Assembly (NCBI GenBank): GCA_023333565.1
Contig: JAJKFH010000052.1
Location: forward strand, 744,001-808,000
Origin: Puffinus mauretanicus
Lineage: Eukaryota; Chordata; Aves; Procellariiformes; Procellariidae
Direction: 5' to 3'
Length of the DNA: 64,000 nucleotides
Below the pieces are notes generated by a model. It searched no databases, was not told the origin of the DNA, and saw nothing but the letters and a program-made list of their open reading frames with translations. Position 1 is the stretch's first letter; the number at the start of each line of letters is the position of its first letter. Position numbers and translations under genes: made by a program. Below, piece after piece: positions 11,894 through 22,947 of this stretch.

Positions 11894-12012
11894 CACCTTG
11901 TCCTGCCCTCCGCCTGGCTCTCAGACCCTGTGTGCAGGCGTGGGAACAGCCCTGAACGGCGCTTGATGGGGCTCCTGGACTGGTTCTTGGCGGCAGCTGC
12001 TGGTACGGGGGG
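11894..12012 (-). CDS. RAP1GAP2: RAP1GAP2 exon 18 (residues 552-590 plus 2 nt)
   Basis: Acceptor GCTTTCAG|C; 119 bases. It encodes PPVPAAAAKNQSRSP, IKRRSGLFPRLHTG and SESQAEGRTR plus two bases. KRRSGLF is a basic-directed Ser site. The end is ambiguous by three bases because donors are in tandem (AAG|GTG|GTAAGT); I chose the distal GTAAGT because it gives RTR-Cys-Asp, matching human RARCD, and is the stronger site. Confidence 0.95.
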
Positions 12013-12397
12013 CTGAAAGCACAGAACAGTCCAGGTTGGAGAGCAAAGCTCCTTCCTAGAAGCTCGTAAGACTAAACATCCTACAGGAATTATGCTGCCT
12101 GCGATTCTCAGCCTGCGCATCTAGAAAACATATAATGCCAAAATTTCTTTTACATCTCCTTTGTACTTTGGGGCTGAAAACCCCAGGAAGCTAATCTTTG
12201 GTTCTTCCACAAAACAAACCCAACTTGAACAAAGCACTCAAAATCATTCTCTGCTCAAATCTTCTCCTTACCCTTACATTCACTGCCTGCAGAGGGGACT
12301 GCCAGGCTATGTCAGTGCAGTGCAGTGCCCTGCCAGGCTGGGGAGGGAGGGATGGACAGAGGGACAGCGGGACAGAGGGACACGCGGCCACGCTCAC

Positions 12398-12535
12398 CGA
12401 GAAGGTGGTCTTGGTCACCTCGCTGCTGTTGTGCGCGATGCCCCCGCTGAGGCTGCCCGGGATGCCGCCGCCGTGGTGCTTCTTCTGGCTGCCCACCATC
12501 GTCTCCATGGAGTGGCTGCGCACCCGGATGGCTCT
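12398..12535 (-). CDS. RAP1GAP2: RAP1GAP2 exon 17 with TKTT motif (residues 506-551)
   Basis: One hundred thirty-eight bases, phase 0/0, acceptor GGCCGCAG|A, donor TCG|GTGAGC. It encodes RAIRVRSHSMETMVG, SQKKHHGGGIPGSLSG and GIAHNSSEVTKTTFS. RVRSHS is a basic-directed Ser site (kinase or 14-3-3 type by motif only). TKTT (codons 12404-12415, residues 546-549) corresponds to the TKXT motif reported in human RAP1GAP2 for binding the C2A domain of synaptotagmin-like protein 1, linking the GAP to dense-granule secretion. The motif is intact. Confidence 0.97.
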
Positions 12536-15500
12536 CTGCGGCCGGAGGGGACAGGGGACAGCAGATCATCACCACCCTGCGAGGCACCGACCCCAAGCCC
12601 CTCCCAAGCCCCAGGTCCCCCCCGGGCACACCGGAGCGTGACCTGCCTGGTCCTTCCCCCCGAAAGCCAGCGCACGCCAACAACAATCCAGTAACAGCAG
12701 CAGCCATTGCTCCGCGCAGCCCGAGGACGAGCCACCCCTGGGGGAGCTGCACAGCCGGGATGAGGTCGGGTTTCCCCCCCACGGCCCTCACGATGCCGGG
12801 TGCGAGGGCCGAGGACTGCAGCTATGGGACCGGGAGCGCAGAAACGAGCCCCAAGCCCTGCCTCCTGCCCGGCCGACCTCCCAAACCCCTCAGCAAGAAC
12901 ACAGTGACCCCAGCCGAGCCGTAAGCCAGTGTTTGGATGCGCACACCCCACCGCGATTCGGAGAGAACGGGTCCCGCGAGGAGACTCCTGCCCTGCCTGC
13001 ACCTCTCCTGCGCGCTGACGGACTCCCCAAGCTGCCCCGAAACATCCCCAGAGCTGGAGGCTTCACAGCCTCCGCACGAAAGTACTTCTGTTCTTCAGCA
13101 TGCTTATGCTTGGAAAATACGTTTAGCCTGAACCTCTTCTGCTGCTGGTTTGGCCCAGCCATCCTCGTAACGGACCCACGGATGAGCTGCGCAGCATCGT
13201 CCCCGCGGCAGTCGCAGCGTGGTCACAGACTCTCCCTACTCCCCTCGGTCTTCATTTCTCCAGACCAAGCAGCCCCCTTCCCTCACTCTTTTCACGTCGG
13301 CCCCGCTCTCCAGAGCTCCGGGCACGCTTTCCTCGCCGGGGCCACGTTGCCGGATCTGGGCGCAGCTTCCAGCCCACCCGCGCTCAGGCCTGCCGTGCTC
13401 TGAGCAAACGCTGCAGCCCGGTGCAGCTCTCCTGCTGCATCCCCACTGCTGGATGCAGCAAATCAACGACCACGACCGCTGCTGCGCCAAACTCCTCCTG
13501 CAATCCAACCCCTCGGCCGAAGCACCCGTGGCCTGCTCCCAGCCCAGGCCGAGGGCTGCGTTTCCCGCACAGCCTTGGGCACCTCACTCACTCAGCAAAC
13601 CACAGCCTGCCCCCAGCTGCCCTGAAACAGCCGTGTCCGTTTTGGCACAGGCTGCTTTTTACAGGAGCGAGACGCCCAGCACAAGGCCTCATGCCCTTGC
13701 TCCCTCTGGCTGCCCCGGAGAGCTGGAGCACTGCCGGAGCGCCGCACGGCGAGGGATGCCCATGGCGGGGCGCGCCTCGCCCGGGCACGGAGCAGCGGTG
13801 CCGAGTCCAACCCGCCTCTGCGGCAGAGCCCGGAGACGTGCCACGCTGGGTCTGGACACGATGGGACTCGCAGCCCCCATGGAGCTCTCCACGTCCCCCG
13901 GGAAAGGGCCAACGGCCGGGCTCTGCAAACGTCAGGCAGCACAAGCCGGGGAAGAGGACTGCTGTAGCCTGTTTTGACTCAAACTGTTGCAAGCAGAGGT
14001 GTGCATACCGGGGGCAGAGACCTTCTGCAGATCCGAACACTCCTCTGGGTGCTTAAACAGGAGCTATTTTTAAAGTCTTCTCTCAGTTGTTGTCCCAAGC
14101 ACTTACAAATATGACCACAAGATCTTTTGAAAGTCTGGCACATGCTATGAAAAGCAGCAGTGAAATGCACAAGTCAAAAAAACCAATCCATACCCATATT
14201 TTAATTACTGTAGTCACCATAGTAACGGGAGCCCAAATTGGACTATAATGCCAGCGTGCCAATTACAGGAAAGCTGTTCTTCACAGCTCTTCCCTTTGGA
14301 TTGCTGCTGCGCTACCCGCCGCACCATGGCTACCTCTCCTCCAGCCCCTTGAATCCCAGCTCAAGGTAAAGAGATTTTGGAGGAAGCAAGCCATCAAGGG
14401 CCAGATTTCTGGAGGTGCCCAGCACCGTATTGATGGTGCACAGGCATCAGTTTTGCTGCTGGCTCCAGGGGTTACTGCACTGCAGGCTGACCTGCACCAG
14501 GGTAAGCGGGAGCCACAGCCCCGAGCTCTCACCGAGCCCCAGCCCATGCCAGGGACTATGGCCGCCCCGACAGCCCCGCACTGTCCCCTCCTGCCCATCC
14601 AGTAACAAACACCAAGTAAGAGTCCATCAGACCTGATTTATTAGGGTCAGCAATTCATACAAAATTTAACAGTGTTTGCAAATAAAAGTAACCGGTTGCT
14701 TGCTTTGCTGCCAGCAGTGCCGGCGGGCGCTCGTGCCGTGCAGGCAGGAAGGTTCCTACCTGGGGCTGCCGAGGTTGCGGAGCTCTGCAGGGCACCCCGA
14801 CACCCCGTCCCGGGGGAGCTGGCCAGGACTTGCTCAGAGCCCAGCAGAAACAAGCTCCGCTTTCCTCTAAGCGGCCGGTCCCCATGTCGCACAGCTGGGG
14901 AGGAAGGGGTGTGGGCTGGGTCGCAGGTGTGAGGCACCGGGCAAAAAGAAACCGTGGGGATCAGGTCTCGCTCCCTCCCAGCCCTCTTATTTTCCGTCTC
15001 TCTCTCCCCTGTTCACTCTGACAGCGTGCGGTGGAGGACATAAGCTAGGATGCAGCCCAGCAGCGCGGTCCCGAGGCGGCCAGGCAAACGCAGCCCAGCC
15101 CAGCCCGCGGAACTCACCGCCTGCCCTGGCACACCCTGCAACGCCAAGAGAGCAAAGTCCACTTTCTCGTACACAAAAAGCATGCAAAAAAATGATTATT
15201 TAACATCAGCATCTCAGACCCTGAAGTGAACACTGTGATGTGACTACCCAGCATCTCAATTTCTACAACATATCTCGTACCTAAACAGGGCACCTGAGCC
15301 TCCACCCACCCCCACAGTGGGGGCCAGGGAGCTGCTCACCGCTCCTCTGCAGCCGTCGGGTGCAGGATGAGGTGACTCATCTCTTACCAGAGCCTGTCTC
15401 TCTATACCACAGAGAAAACTGCCTATAAGGTAACTGCAGGAGTTGCCTCCGTACAGCCGCAGCCAGAACAGCTCCCCCGCCCGGGATGGTGACGGCCACC

Positions 15501-16523
15501 CCGCACCAGCACCCGTCCCCACTGCGGATGCAGCTAGAATGGCCTTTGCCCGGCAGAGCCGACGTGCCAGCAGCAGGATGGGGAGAAGCGTGGGGGAGCT
15601 GCATGGGCCGAAGCACGGCCACAGGCGTCACCCACAGCAGGGACACGGCGCTGACTCGGGGGCTCCGTTGAACACGCCCCGTGAGCACAGCCCAGATCTA
15701 CACGTGCCAGCCCCTCCCAGACACCTCCCCATCGCTGTTGCAGGGGAGCCTCACCAGAGACTTCTGGCAAGCTCATTCCCCGAGACTCAAGTGCTGCCCC
15801 TCCATTTTGAGGGACGTCCCCCACTGCCCAGCTGGTCATTGTCCCTACCTCCAACAGTTGCTCAGTTTCGTCCACATCATTTTACCCCATTTCTTTTTCT
15901 CCTCCCCCCTTTCCTGCCAACCCACTCTCCCTTCTCTCCCCTTACACCCCCAAATCCCCCAGCACGCACCCCACACTGTTTCCCCTCTGCACACACAGCA
16001 CCTCTCATTGTGTCTCCCATTTAACACGACAACCTCCTTCCACCACCTTGCCGCGGCAGCCGCCCCCAGGCGTCCTCCCCCAGCCCCATCCCACAGCGGG
16101 GTGGCACAGCGGGGCCGCCAGCAGCCCGGGGACACGAGCAGGACTTGCCCTGCAGCAGCAGAGCCCGACCGCAGGCACAGCCCGTGCCGGGGTGCTGGCC
16201 CTGGACCAAGACCCCTCCAGAGACACGGCGAATGCCAGAGCACGCTGGCGGGAGAGGAGGTGCTCCGGGGCTCTGGAGAGGTCACCCCGCACTTGCCAAC
16301 AGCACAACCGCGTCAGCCCGCGCCTGCTTCTGCTGGGACCAGCTCAGGTGTCCGCTGGCTGCGCGGGCACTAGTGGTGGGGAGCTCCCACCTCCTCCCAC
16401 CGCCCTGCTCTCAGGTGACATCTCTCGTCCCCCAACAGCACTCACCCCCATCCTCCACTAAAATGTGCTTTGCCAGCCCTGGCTGCATTTTAACTCTGCT
16501 ATTGGCAAGGGACGGGGGTTTAC
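12536..16523 (-). other. RAP1GAP2: RAP1GAP2 intron 16 (4.0 kb)
   Basis: Separates the catalytic exons from the tail exons. Mostly GC-rich; AT-rich near 14050-14280 and 14630-14700. A pyrimidine-rich stretch runs 15843-15960. Frames of up to 252 codons (13219-13977) have no family resemblance. No extra exon seen. Confidence 0.75.
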
Positions 16524-16658
16524 CTTGAAAGACTCCAGAAAGCCTCCGTGACCCCCGTTCTCCAGCTTGTCCTCCTCGGGCCCCAGCCCCAGCATGGTCT
16601 GCGTGTGCCCGTGGAGCTCGTCGTGAAGGTTGTCCAACAAGGCGGCCCGCGTCCGGTC
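16524..16658 (-). CDS. RAP1GAP2: RAP1GAP2 exon 16 (residues 461-505)
   Basis: One hundred thirty-five bases, phase 0/0, acceptor TCCCCCAG|G, donor AAG|GTAAAC. It encodes [30 protein letters not shown] and [15 protein letters not shown]. Human differs at a few positions only. The helical part closes the catalytic region; the Gly-rich end starts the regulatory tail. A 4-kb intron follows on the 3' side. Confidence 0.98.
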
Positions 16659-16930
16659 CTGGGGGAGCGCGAACAGGCTCAGCCGGGGGTCCCGAGGGAC
16701 GCGGCAGCAGTGCCTACCCGCGAGACAGCCAGCTCATCCCCCCGCCGAGGGCACGGGCAGCCCCACGGGACCCATGGCCATCGAGTGCGCTGCGACACGT
16801 GCACGCTTTGATCACTCGTCCCCGCAAGCGCTGACCCAGCTCAGCCGGGGAAATGCGGCTTTGAGGAGGAATGCCGAGAGCCTCCCTGCGCCCGCCGCGG
16901 CGCTGGGCAGGGACAGGCGGGCAGCGTTAC

Positions 16931-17017
16931 CTCCAGCTTCGCAAACTTGTCGGACTTGCAGCAGGCGTTCTCGGCGTTGATGAGCTTGGTCAGCAGGAAC
17001 TCCCGGAACTCGGGGCT
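16931..17017 (-). CDS. RAP1GAP2: RAP1GAP2 exon 15 (residues 432-460)
   Basis: Eighty-seven bases, phase 0/0, acceptor CTCCCCAG|A, donor GAG|GTAACG. It encodes [15 protein letters not shown] then [14 protein letters not shown]; human begins [29 protein letters not shown]. This is the C-terminal helix of the Rap-GAP domain. Confidence 0.98.
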
Positions 17018-17437
17018 CTGGGGAGAGAGAGGCAAGGTGGAAAACACCAGCCAAAGACTCTACGTATCTCTGGTACCGGAGCTGTACCAACCCAAAACCT
17101 GAGCTCACAGCACCCTGCAGCCCCCTCCAGATGTGGAAGCATTGGTGGAAAACCCCAGGTGGGCTCAGGGTGCCCTCCTGCACTGGCCGTCACCCCCGCA
17201 CTGACATGGGTGCCCCAGCAGCAGAGCCGCAGCTGCCACCTTGCACGGGTTACGCTGTGCCATGGTGCACAGCCTCCCGCCCTACCACAAACCCCAGGGG
17301 CCTCACTAGAAATCAAAATAAATGCATATAAATTCCAGAAGTCATGTCTTCCCTAAGCAGGCGTGCTTGGAAACATCTTGGACATACACATAGGTTTTTT
17401 TTATGGCTTGGAACATGCTTCCTGTCTCATCTCTTAC

Positions 17438-17509
17438 TTTCTGAAATACTGGGGGGCTCGGCAGGGGCGGGCCAAAGGAGGGGACGTCTTCCCGGGCCGT
17501 GACGGACAC
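17438..17509 (-). CDS. RAP1GAP2: RAP1GAP2 exon 14 (residues 408-431)
   Basis: Seventy-two bases, phase 0/0, acceptor CTCCGCAG|G, donor AAA|GTAAGA. It encodes [14 protein letters not shown] and [10 protein letters not shown], the end of the catalytic core (VTAR.DVP.FGPPLP.P is shared with RAP1GAP). A G-rich switch-like repeat lies in the intron just 5' of this exon. Confidence 0.97.
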
Positions 17510-17616
17510 CTGCGGAGCCAAGAGAAACGTTATTCCCGTGGGTGCAGCAGGGCAGCCCCCAGCGCAGATATCCCTCTCCTGGAGGGCAGCAGGCGTGGGG
17601 CGGGCGATGCTCCCCC

Positions 17617-17714
17617 CAGCCCAGCTCAGCCCAGTCCAGCTCAGCCCAGCCCAGCTCAGCCCAGCTCAGCTCAGCCCGGCTCAGCTCAGCCCGGCTCAGC
17701 TCAGCCCAGCCCAG
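17617..17714. repeat. CAGCTCAGCC minisatellite in intron 13
   Basis: About ten copies of 5- and 10-base units (CAGCT, CAGCC). Read on the gene strand it is a run of GGGCT and GAGCT pentamers, G-rich on the RNA-like strand. It ends about 110 bases before exon 14. Confidence 0.9.
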
Positions 17715-18292
17715 GTGCCCCAGCACCTGAGAGCCAAGGGGCTTCCCAGCGCCCTCACCCTGCCGGACAGACCGCTCCTCCCCAGCCCTCATCAGTCGTC
17801 ACTCCTGCTTTCGTGAGAGCGTTAACCCTGCACAGCTTTTTACATTTACTTTCTATGAATTCTGTTTTCATTTGTGGCTCTAAGCAATGTGCTTTCAGTT
17901 TGAAAAATTATGTCTCACTGGATCTCTTCATAGAAAACAAAGAGATAACAGGGTTTATGCTACCTGCGCTTGAGCGATGTATTAGACAGGTAAAAGCTGT
18001 TCTGAGGCTTACTCAAATACTGAGTAACATCAAAAATCTTTAGTAAATGAGCATGCACATTATAGATGCATGTATTTTACACACATATGTATGTATACAC
18101 ACACACTATGTAACAGTGCATAGATAAATATATGTGGGTTTACATATATGTATGTTTAATACACACATACCTATTCCAGTTAGGTATAATACTGGTTGTA
18201 CCACTGAGCACAGGGGCTGGGCAGCCGCCTCCAGACCTCGGCCTGAGATGCCGAAGCAAAAATCAGCACGTGCAAGTTGAGATTCCCCTCAC

Positions 18293-18448
18293 CTTGTACG
18301 CTGTGTTATCTGCCTCGGGGTTTTCCACCTGCACAACAATGTAGGCGTGCAAGAAGTTGGAGGCAATCATGTCTGGGACAAATGGCGTGTTCTCTTCTTG
18401 GAAGATAATTGCCACAATGTCATTGCCAATGTGCCTCTTCCTCTGGAG
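18293..18448 (-). CDS. RAP1GAP2: RAP1GAP2 exon 13, catalytic Asn exon (residues 356-407)
   Basis: Acceptor CCACTTAG|C, donor AAG|GTGAGG, 156 bases, phase 0/0. It begins [16 protein letters not shown], then [16 protein letters not shown] and [20 protein letters not shown]. In RAP1GAP the Asn of HIGND (Asn290) is the catalytic thumb placed into the Rap1 active site instead of an arginine finger, with nearby Arg and His also needed. Here that Asn is residue 364, codon 18422-18424, and the neighbouring KRH is kept, so the protein should be an active GAP. Confidence 0.98.
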
Positions 18449-18692
18449 CTAAGTGGAAAGGGAAAACAGCTGGTCGGTAAAGCCAGGCGGCTCTGCTCCC
18501 TCGGGAGCAAACATCAGCTCCGGGTGCACAGGCTGCCGCGCGCCGGGGAGCCCACGCGGCCACTGCCCGCGCTGCCGCCCGCCAGCCGAGGGTGCCGCGG
18601 CGCTGGGGCTCGGCGGCTGGCGGCGCTGGGCAGGGCAGCGCCAGCGCATCCCGGCTCAGACGCTTCTGTGCAAGGAAGCTCATCTCTCTTAC

Positions 18693-18822
18693 TTGTTGTG
18701 TGTCTCCTTCGGTAAAAGGCAGCTTTGTAGAGACGTGAAACATTATCTCCCTGTCCCTGAACACCGTGTACACAGACTCTGCTCCCGTCTGCCCGTGGCT
18801 GACATCCAGACCTCCTCGAAAA
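18693..18822 (-). CDS. RAP1GAP2: RAP1GAP2 exon 12, catalytic domain (residues 312-355)
   Basis: Acceptor CGTCTCCAG|T, donor CAA|GTAAGA, 130 bases. The first base completes Gly312; then [33 protein letters not shown] and [26 protein letters not shown] and [11 protein letters not shown] are strongly conserved Rap-GAP blocks near the Rap1 contact surface. Intact. Confidence 0.98.
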
Positions 18823-19458
18823 CTGGAGACGAAGAGGAAGTCGGGGAGAAATGAAGAAATATTAATTGAAAGCTTAGCAGAGACCGCCGGCGGCTGTCAG
18901 GGGACAGGGTGATAGAACAAACCAGCTCATTTATCTTTATCTAGTAGCGAGTGAACGGGAAAGAACAAACCGTGCGTCATGTATTGTAACTAAGCATCGC
19001 TGTCACCAGCCTGAAATTCAGGGTGTGCGGCAGAGCCGTGCTGGTCGGCAGCCGTGGGTGCCAGCCATGGGAGCGGCAGTGCCGAGCGCTGCCGCGGCAG
19101 GCTGCCCGCGCCTGCCAGCCCATGGCCCTCGCCAGCAGCGGGGGCACTCTGCCCTTGCCATGACTGAGGCCGCAACACCGGACAGGGCACGTTTCCATAC
19201 GAAGTTCCTTTCATCTATAGCCAGATTTTCTCACAACCTCAAAACTGCAGGAAAGGAAGTTCTTCTCTCTTGGCAGCTCCAATTTTTTTTTGAAAACTCC
19301 CCCAGCTTTGAAAAACACGCCAAAGCTATATTTGCTTCTGCTCTGTACACCCCGCTCATGAGTGAGATGACTTCTGTTCTCACACGGCAGATATTTTTAC
19401 ATATGACATGGTCTCTTGCTAAATGTGTTTGTAAAATCATTCCTTTTATTTAACTTAC

Positions 19459-19559
19459 CCTTTGAAGTCCTGGAGCGTTATGGTGTCTCCCAGAAAACTT
19501 AAGAAGTTCTTGAAGGCAGTGCTCTCTTCGTTATTGCCAAACAGCTCCTCCTCTTGGGT
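19459..19559 (-). CDS. RAP1GAP2: RAP1GAP2 exon 11, catalytic domain (residues 279-311 plus 2 nt)
   Basis: Acceptor TTTTGTAG|A, donor AAAGG|GTAAGT, 101 bases. It encodes [27 protein letters not shown] and TLQDFK plus two bases of Gly312. The block EEELF.NNEES.AF..FL.FLG is typical of Rap-GAP domains. Exons 11 and 12 together total 231 bases, 77 codons. Confidence 0.97.
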
Positions 19560-20875
19560 CTACAAAACACAGGGCGCATCTTTTGAGAGCCCCAGCCCTG
19601 CCCATTTCCAGCAGCCAGCCTGGGCTGTGCAGCGCCCACCGAACCGGCTCCCAGGGGAAGGAGGAGGGTCTGGCCATGGCTCTGTCACCGTGGTGTCGGT
19701 CTGACGGAGCTGCAGAGGCCCCCGCGCTGCCTGAGCCGAGCGTGACCAAAGCCACCGTCCCCAGCGGCCACCATGCACTGGGACAGCCCCGCACCCTCGG
19801 GGACCCCCAGCGCTGCTCCTCTGTCGCGCTACGGGTGCTATGGACACAGTGACCACGGACACCACTAATGTGAAAGGTCCCTTTGAAATGCGCCTTCTGC
19901 TTCTCGCCCTGCTCTAAGCATCCTTTTAAACTCAAACCTTGCTATCAGCAAAAGCGCCACAGCCACAGAGAAAGGGACCCGTCCCGCCCCCAGCTCTAGG
20001 GGCGATTTCTGCCCAGGCCACCTCTCCCTGCCCGCCCGTCTCCTGCCGCCTCCTGCCCCACGTGCGACCCCCAGAGCCACGACCAGCATCTCGTCCCCGG
20101 GGTGCCGGCACAGCCGCAGGCCGCTCCCCGCCTCCGCTCCCCAGCTGGCACCACCACACTCAGCCACCGGCACCGGCCGTGGGCCGGTCACAGCCCGTCC
20201 AGCCACCGAGGCACCCAAAGGTAAAGCTGCTGAGAGCGACTTCTGACCAAAAGCAAGGGACCTTGGGATAACGTACGGGAAATACCAAAACGCAAATGAA
20301 TCCTTCATTGGAAAATCCAAGTCTTAATCATCCCTTGTGCGCTATATTTCAAAACAATGAGACCTTAATTATGGTCTTGCATGAGTTACTCAATCCAAAA
20401 TAAAACGCAATATGTAAAGATAATTAGAGTGCCTGGCAGAATAATCTTTGGTGAATTATAAGACTCAGCTGCCTCTGCGCTCCCCATCCGGAGTCCCTTG
20501 GCTAATGACAGCAAACGCATGTCTTCATAGCCCACAGTCCTCCAAGACAAATGTAACTGTTTCACTGTCTAAACATATATCTGATTAAAATACACGCCTG
20601 CTAAAATCCATTTTCACATCCACTTTTCCCTACAGCAGCTTGTGGGCTGATTTCCATACTGCATTTTTTCAGTCACATCATTTTTTAGTGAGTCAGGGAA
20701 ACATCCGAGCAGTAAGAAACGCATTATTAGTGAGGACAGCCAGTAACATGACGCATTGCATGTGACAGAATTAACTGCAGGGCCGAATTTCAGCTTCAGG
20801 GGTCCCACAGTTGTGAAACACAGAGCTCTGGCAAGCAGGGATGCGCTCCACGAGAAGAGCACGGGGATTACTCAC

Positions 20876-20959
20876 CTGCCTGAACTTCTGATAGATCACA
20901 CCGAACTTGAATGTGTTGTTGACCTCATGTTCGTCATAAGACACTATCATCTGGGACGC
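20876..20959 (-). CDS. RAP1GAP2: RAP1GAP2 exon 10, catalytic domain (residues 251-278)
   Basis: Eighty-four bases, phase 0/0, acceptor TCCTGCAG|G, donor CAG|GTGAGT. It encodes [14 protein letters not shown] then [14 protein letters not shown], a hallmark block of the Rap-GAP domain (FKFGVIYQK is shared with RAP1GAP, and the block recurs in SIPA1-type and tuberin-type GAPs). Conserved and intact. Confidence 0.98.
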
Positions 20960-22279
20960 CTGCAGGAAAACAAAATACGAATTATTTCATTTGGTGGTTC
21001 AAAACATGACGTCCAGAAGAGCAAACCCTGCTCAGCACGCACTGCTGGCCGGGCTCACAGCTCCGCCTGGCGCGCTCGCCATCGCCTGCGGTACGGCTCC
21101 TCGCGATGGGCGCGGGGGGGGCCGCCAGACCTGCAGCGGGGTACGGCAATGGTGGGCAGCACTCGGGGGAGCGGGAAGGCGTCAGAAGCCAAATTTCCAC
21201 ATAAATAGGACAAAAGTTTTCAACGGTGGCCTCAGTTCTAGTTATTGGCGTCCCTGAAGCCTCTGCCACCGATAGTCCACCTGGATGCCATGGGCTTCGG
21301 GTGGGCAGGAGCTGCGGCCCTGGCGCCCAGGCGTGGGGGGGCCGCGGGGAGCCCCAGCCTCTCGCAGGTTTTCCGGGGGAAGTTTGGGGCCCTTTGGGTG
21401 CAGATAACGGCAGTTCTCGCAGCACCCCAGCTCCACAGTCCCAGCCTCGCTCCATGGGGAACCTGTCAGAGACGATCGTCTTCCCCAACCGGGCATTGGC
21501 TGTTCTCAAACTTCCAGACAAGGGTTTGATAGCAACACCAATAATGACAAGGGATGAATGAAATCGATTTGACCCTGGCTACATCAAAGGGTGGTGAAAC
21601 TGCCTTATAACTTGCTGCTGTGCCTGCCACAGAAAAGATCTCCCACATAAAAGGTACTTGAAAATGATGGATTTGCTTTGTAACTTCCCAGGAGCGGGTC
21701 TCTATGGCAGCACAAGAGCACACAGGAGGAGAAGCAATCCTGGAGCGGGTAATGAGTCAGTCCCAGTACGTCACCAGTGGGGACTGCCACCCGGATAAAA
21801 CACTCCATCCCCCACAGTGACCCACCCGCCTCTGCATCTCCTCCTGCACGGCTTCTTGAGCGCAGGCTCAACCCGTCTCCCTGGGTTTCAAGCAAACCTT
21901 AAGGCATCAAACCAAGATCCAGGTTGGTTTTACACCCCACAGACGGTCACCCTTCCTTCCTTCCCCATAATCTGAAGGCAGATTAATACCAAGTGCCACC
22001 AATTCTTGGTGGCCAGTTCACAGAACGAGACGGTGGCATGCACACGCCATCAGATGGCCGTTAGCTAACCTGCTGCCCAGGCGCACGCACGGCACGCCAC
22101 CGCTGCGCTGCTCACATCCCCTTTGCAGGCAGGTACAAAGGCAGAGAGCTAGAAAGATGCAGTACAAATATCCATGCTCCGTATCAAAGTAGCCATTGGA
22201 TCTTGGAGAAAAGGGGAGAATTAACTCTATCTGACCTTCTCTGCCGAATACATGACCGACTTGGGGTAAGTTACCTCAC

Positions 22280-22333
22280 CTTGGGGTACAGAACCGGGTT
22301 AAACTTCAGCCCAGAGGCATCATCGCAGAAGGC
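22280..22333 (-). CDS. RAP1GAP2: RAP1GAP2 exon 9 (residues 233-250)
   Basis: Fifty-four bases, phase 0/0, acceptor GCCCACAG|G, donor AAG|GTGAGG. It encodes AFCDDASGLKFNPVLYPK, matching human AFCDDAVGLRFNPVLYPK. It marks the passage from the dimerisation domain into the catalytic Rap-GAP domain. Confidence 0.97.
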
Positions 22334-22690
22334 CTGTGGGCAAGGGGAAAGAGCAGTCAGTGCTGGGTCCCTGGGCGTGTGGAGCAGACACCCCTGTGCT
22401 GCCGAAACTCCATAGCAAGGCTGTGAATGTCTTATAAAGAAGCCAAATGCAGCCTCCGATTGCAGGAGCTCCCGTCTTCGCATCCTGTCATTGGGATGCA
22501 CATGGCCTGGCTGGTACCCGACTGAGGATGCAGCAAGACAAGTCCCAGGTCTCTCCATGGGTCAAAGGTGCTGCCACTTCCTCAGCTCCTCCCCCAGATA
22601 TCAACCAGTGACCTGCCCGGGATCAGCGGGAAACCAACAGCAGAGCCAGCGCATACCACCACCCGCCAAGCGCCCCTGGACCCGAGAGCC

Positions 22691-22814
22691 CAACTGCTGC
22701 CCAATGCCACCCAACACCGTCCAATGCCACCCAACACCGCCCAATGCTGCCCAACGCCGCCCAATGCTGCCCAACGCTGCCCAACGCCGCCCAGTGCTGC
22801 CCAACGCCGCCCAA
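22691..22814. repeat. 10-bp minisatellite in intron 8
   Basis: About 12 copies of a unit close to CCCAAYGCYG in strict 10-base register, with alternating variants (ATGCT/ACGCC) suggesting higher-order 20-base units. It starts 54 bases past the exon 8 donor. Confidence 0.93.
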
Positions 22815-22868
22815 GGTGCAGCGGCGTGGGCTTTGCTGCAGGTATCCCAGCCCAGCCTGGCATTTTAC

Positions 22869-22947
22869 CTTTGCAATCTGTGGGATACTAGGGAGCTTGC
22901 TAAATCCTGCCAGGGGGATCCTTTCATGCAACGTCTTCACTTTGGAC
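22869..22947 (-). CDS. RAP1GAP2: RAP1GAP2 exon 8 (residues 206-232)
   Basis: Seventy-nine bases from acceptor TTTGCTAG|G to donor AAG|GTAAAA. The first base completes Arg206; then SKVKTLHERIPLAG and FSKLPSIPQIAK. Human is SKLKTVHERIPLAGLSKLPSVPQIAK. Exons 7 and 8 together make exactly 61 codons, which confirms both junctions. A 10-bp tandem repeat starts 54 bases past the donor. Confidence 0.97.

Larger units (their letters stand above)
8737..12397 (-). other. RAP1GAP2: RAP1GAP2 introns 17-22 (between exons 17 and 23)
   Basis: Introns of about 385, 320, 514, 385, 1277 and 225 bases, all GT..AG. Three have 3-base tandem splice sites at their edges (11894, 10828, 9038). Beyond exon 17's donor is a GGGACAGA-type repeat within 12345-12383. 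Confidence 0.8.
16659..22279 (-). other. RAP1GAP2: RAP1GAP2 introns 9-15 (between exons 9 and 16)
   Basis: Introns of about 1320, 1316, 636, 244, 783, 420 and 272 bases. Intron 10 has an AT-rich stretch (20330-20760) that stands out from its GC-rich setting and may be conserved non-coding sequence. Intron 13 carries the switch-like repeat (17617-17714) and a CA/TA-rich patch (18070-18175). Confidence 0.8.

Noticed and set aside
13219..13977. A 252-codon plus-strand frame in intron 16
   Set aside because: Several overlapping frames are open here on both strands, as expected in GC-rich DNA; no domain and no splice partners.
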